Origin: a bacterium
GTDB lineage: Bacteria > Bdellovibrionota > Bdellovibrionia > Bdellovibrionales > UBA1609
Reading direction: 5' to 3'
Assembly: GCA_021784635.1 (NCBI GenBank)
Contig: JAJYHS010000216.1
Location: 1 to 6,529 of the forward strand
Length of the DNA stretch: 6,529 nucleotides
The translations under genes and the position numbers were made by a program. A model generated the notes under the pieces. That model saw nothing but the letters and a program-made list of their open reading frames with translations. It searched no databases and was not told the origin of the DNA. Positions 6,497-6,529 of this stretch are shown in pieces (the first letter of the stretch is position 1; each line of letters opens with the position of its first letter).

Positions 6497-6529
6497 ATGC
6501 GAATTGTCACTTGGAACGTGAACGGGGTA
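6497..6529 (+). CDS. xthA: Exodeoxyribonuclease III N-terminus (3' partial)
   Basis: Only 11 codons are present, reading MRIVTWNVNGV. This is the characteristic opening of exonuclease III/AP endonuclease family proteins: the first beta strand followed by the W-N-[VL]-N-G-[VI] motif, whose Asn helps form the catalytic metal site. The enzyme cuts DNA at abasic sites and trims blocked 3' ends during base excision repair. A ribosome site 5 bases upstream supports the start. It is divergent from the peroxiredoxin gene, so a shared oxidative-stress setting is possible but not shown. The rest lies beyond the window; another member of the same endonuclease/exonuclease fold cannot be fully excluded. 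Confidence 0.8.
   Translation, partial: MRIVTWNVNGV

Noticed and set aside
6483..6521. ATGs at 6483 and 6492 as an alternative small gene
   Set aside because: The frame closes after a few codons at TGA 6519-6521; the 6497 frame gives the exonuclease III N-terminus.
1..6529. Mobile element, CRISPR array or tRNA
   Set aside because: No transposase-like protein, spaced repeats or cloverleaf-like segment was seen on either strand.

Overview
The window holds six genes or gene ends on a compact bacterial chromosome. An LPS inner-core gene (hldD) indicates a Gram-negative host. The multidomain regulator at the left (receiver, DUF4388/PATAN-like, DnaJ, TPR) and the mid-range base composition fit a Bdellovibrio/deltaproteobacterial-type lineage. 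That placement is an inference from gene style only. No RNA gene, insertion sequence, CRISPR array or phage gene was seen, and no stretch longer than about 120 bases lacks a gene.

Layout. Positions 2-1864 (+) are the 3' part of a large response-regulator fusion whose start lies outside the window. It converges on a minus-strand cluster with only 9 bases between stop codons, and a small inverted repeat there may be a two-way terminator. Read in transcription order from the right, the minus-strand cluster is: a typical 2-Cys peroxiredoxin (6376-5852), an ATP-grasp protein (5851-4736), a strongly divergent SelO/YdiU-like pseudokinase-fold protein (4709-2859), and hldD (2848-1874). The gaps are 0, 26 and 10 bases, so one transcript is likely. 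A 120-base divergent intergenic region (6377-6496) separates this cluster from the first 11 codons of a plus-strand exonuclease III gene (xthA) at the right edge.

How the genes may work together. Peroxiredoxin removes peroxides and HldD makes the heptose precursor for LPS; both are ordinary housekeeping enzymes. The middle pair is the unusual part: an ATP-grasp ligase-like protein next to a SelO-like protein. SelO proteins are AMP transferases tied to redox stress, which would fit the peroxiredoxin neighbour. Here, however, the nucleotide-binding lysine is arginine, the second GDGR motif is gone and the C-terminal half is not SelO-like. The substrates of both proteins are unknown. The ATP-grasp frame is open back to the peroxiredoxin stop codon and appears to start at a CTG served by an AGGTGA ribosome site inside the end of the peroxiredoxin gene.
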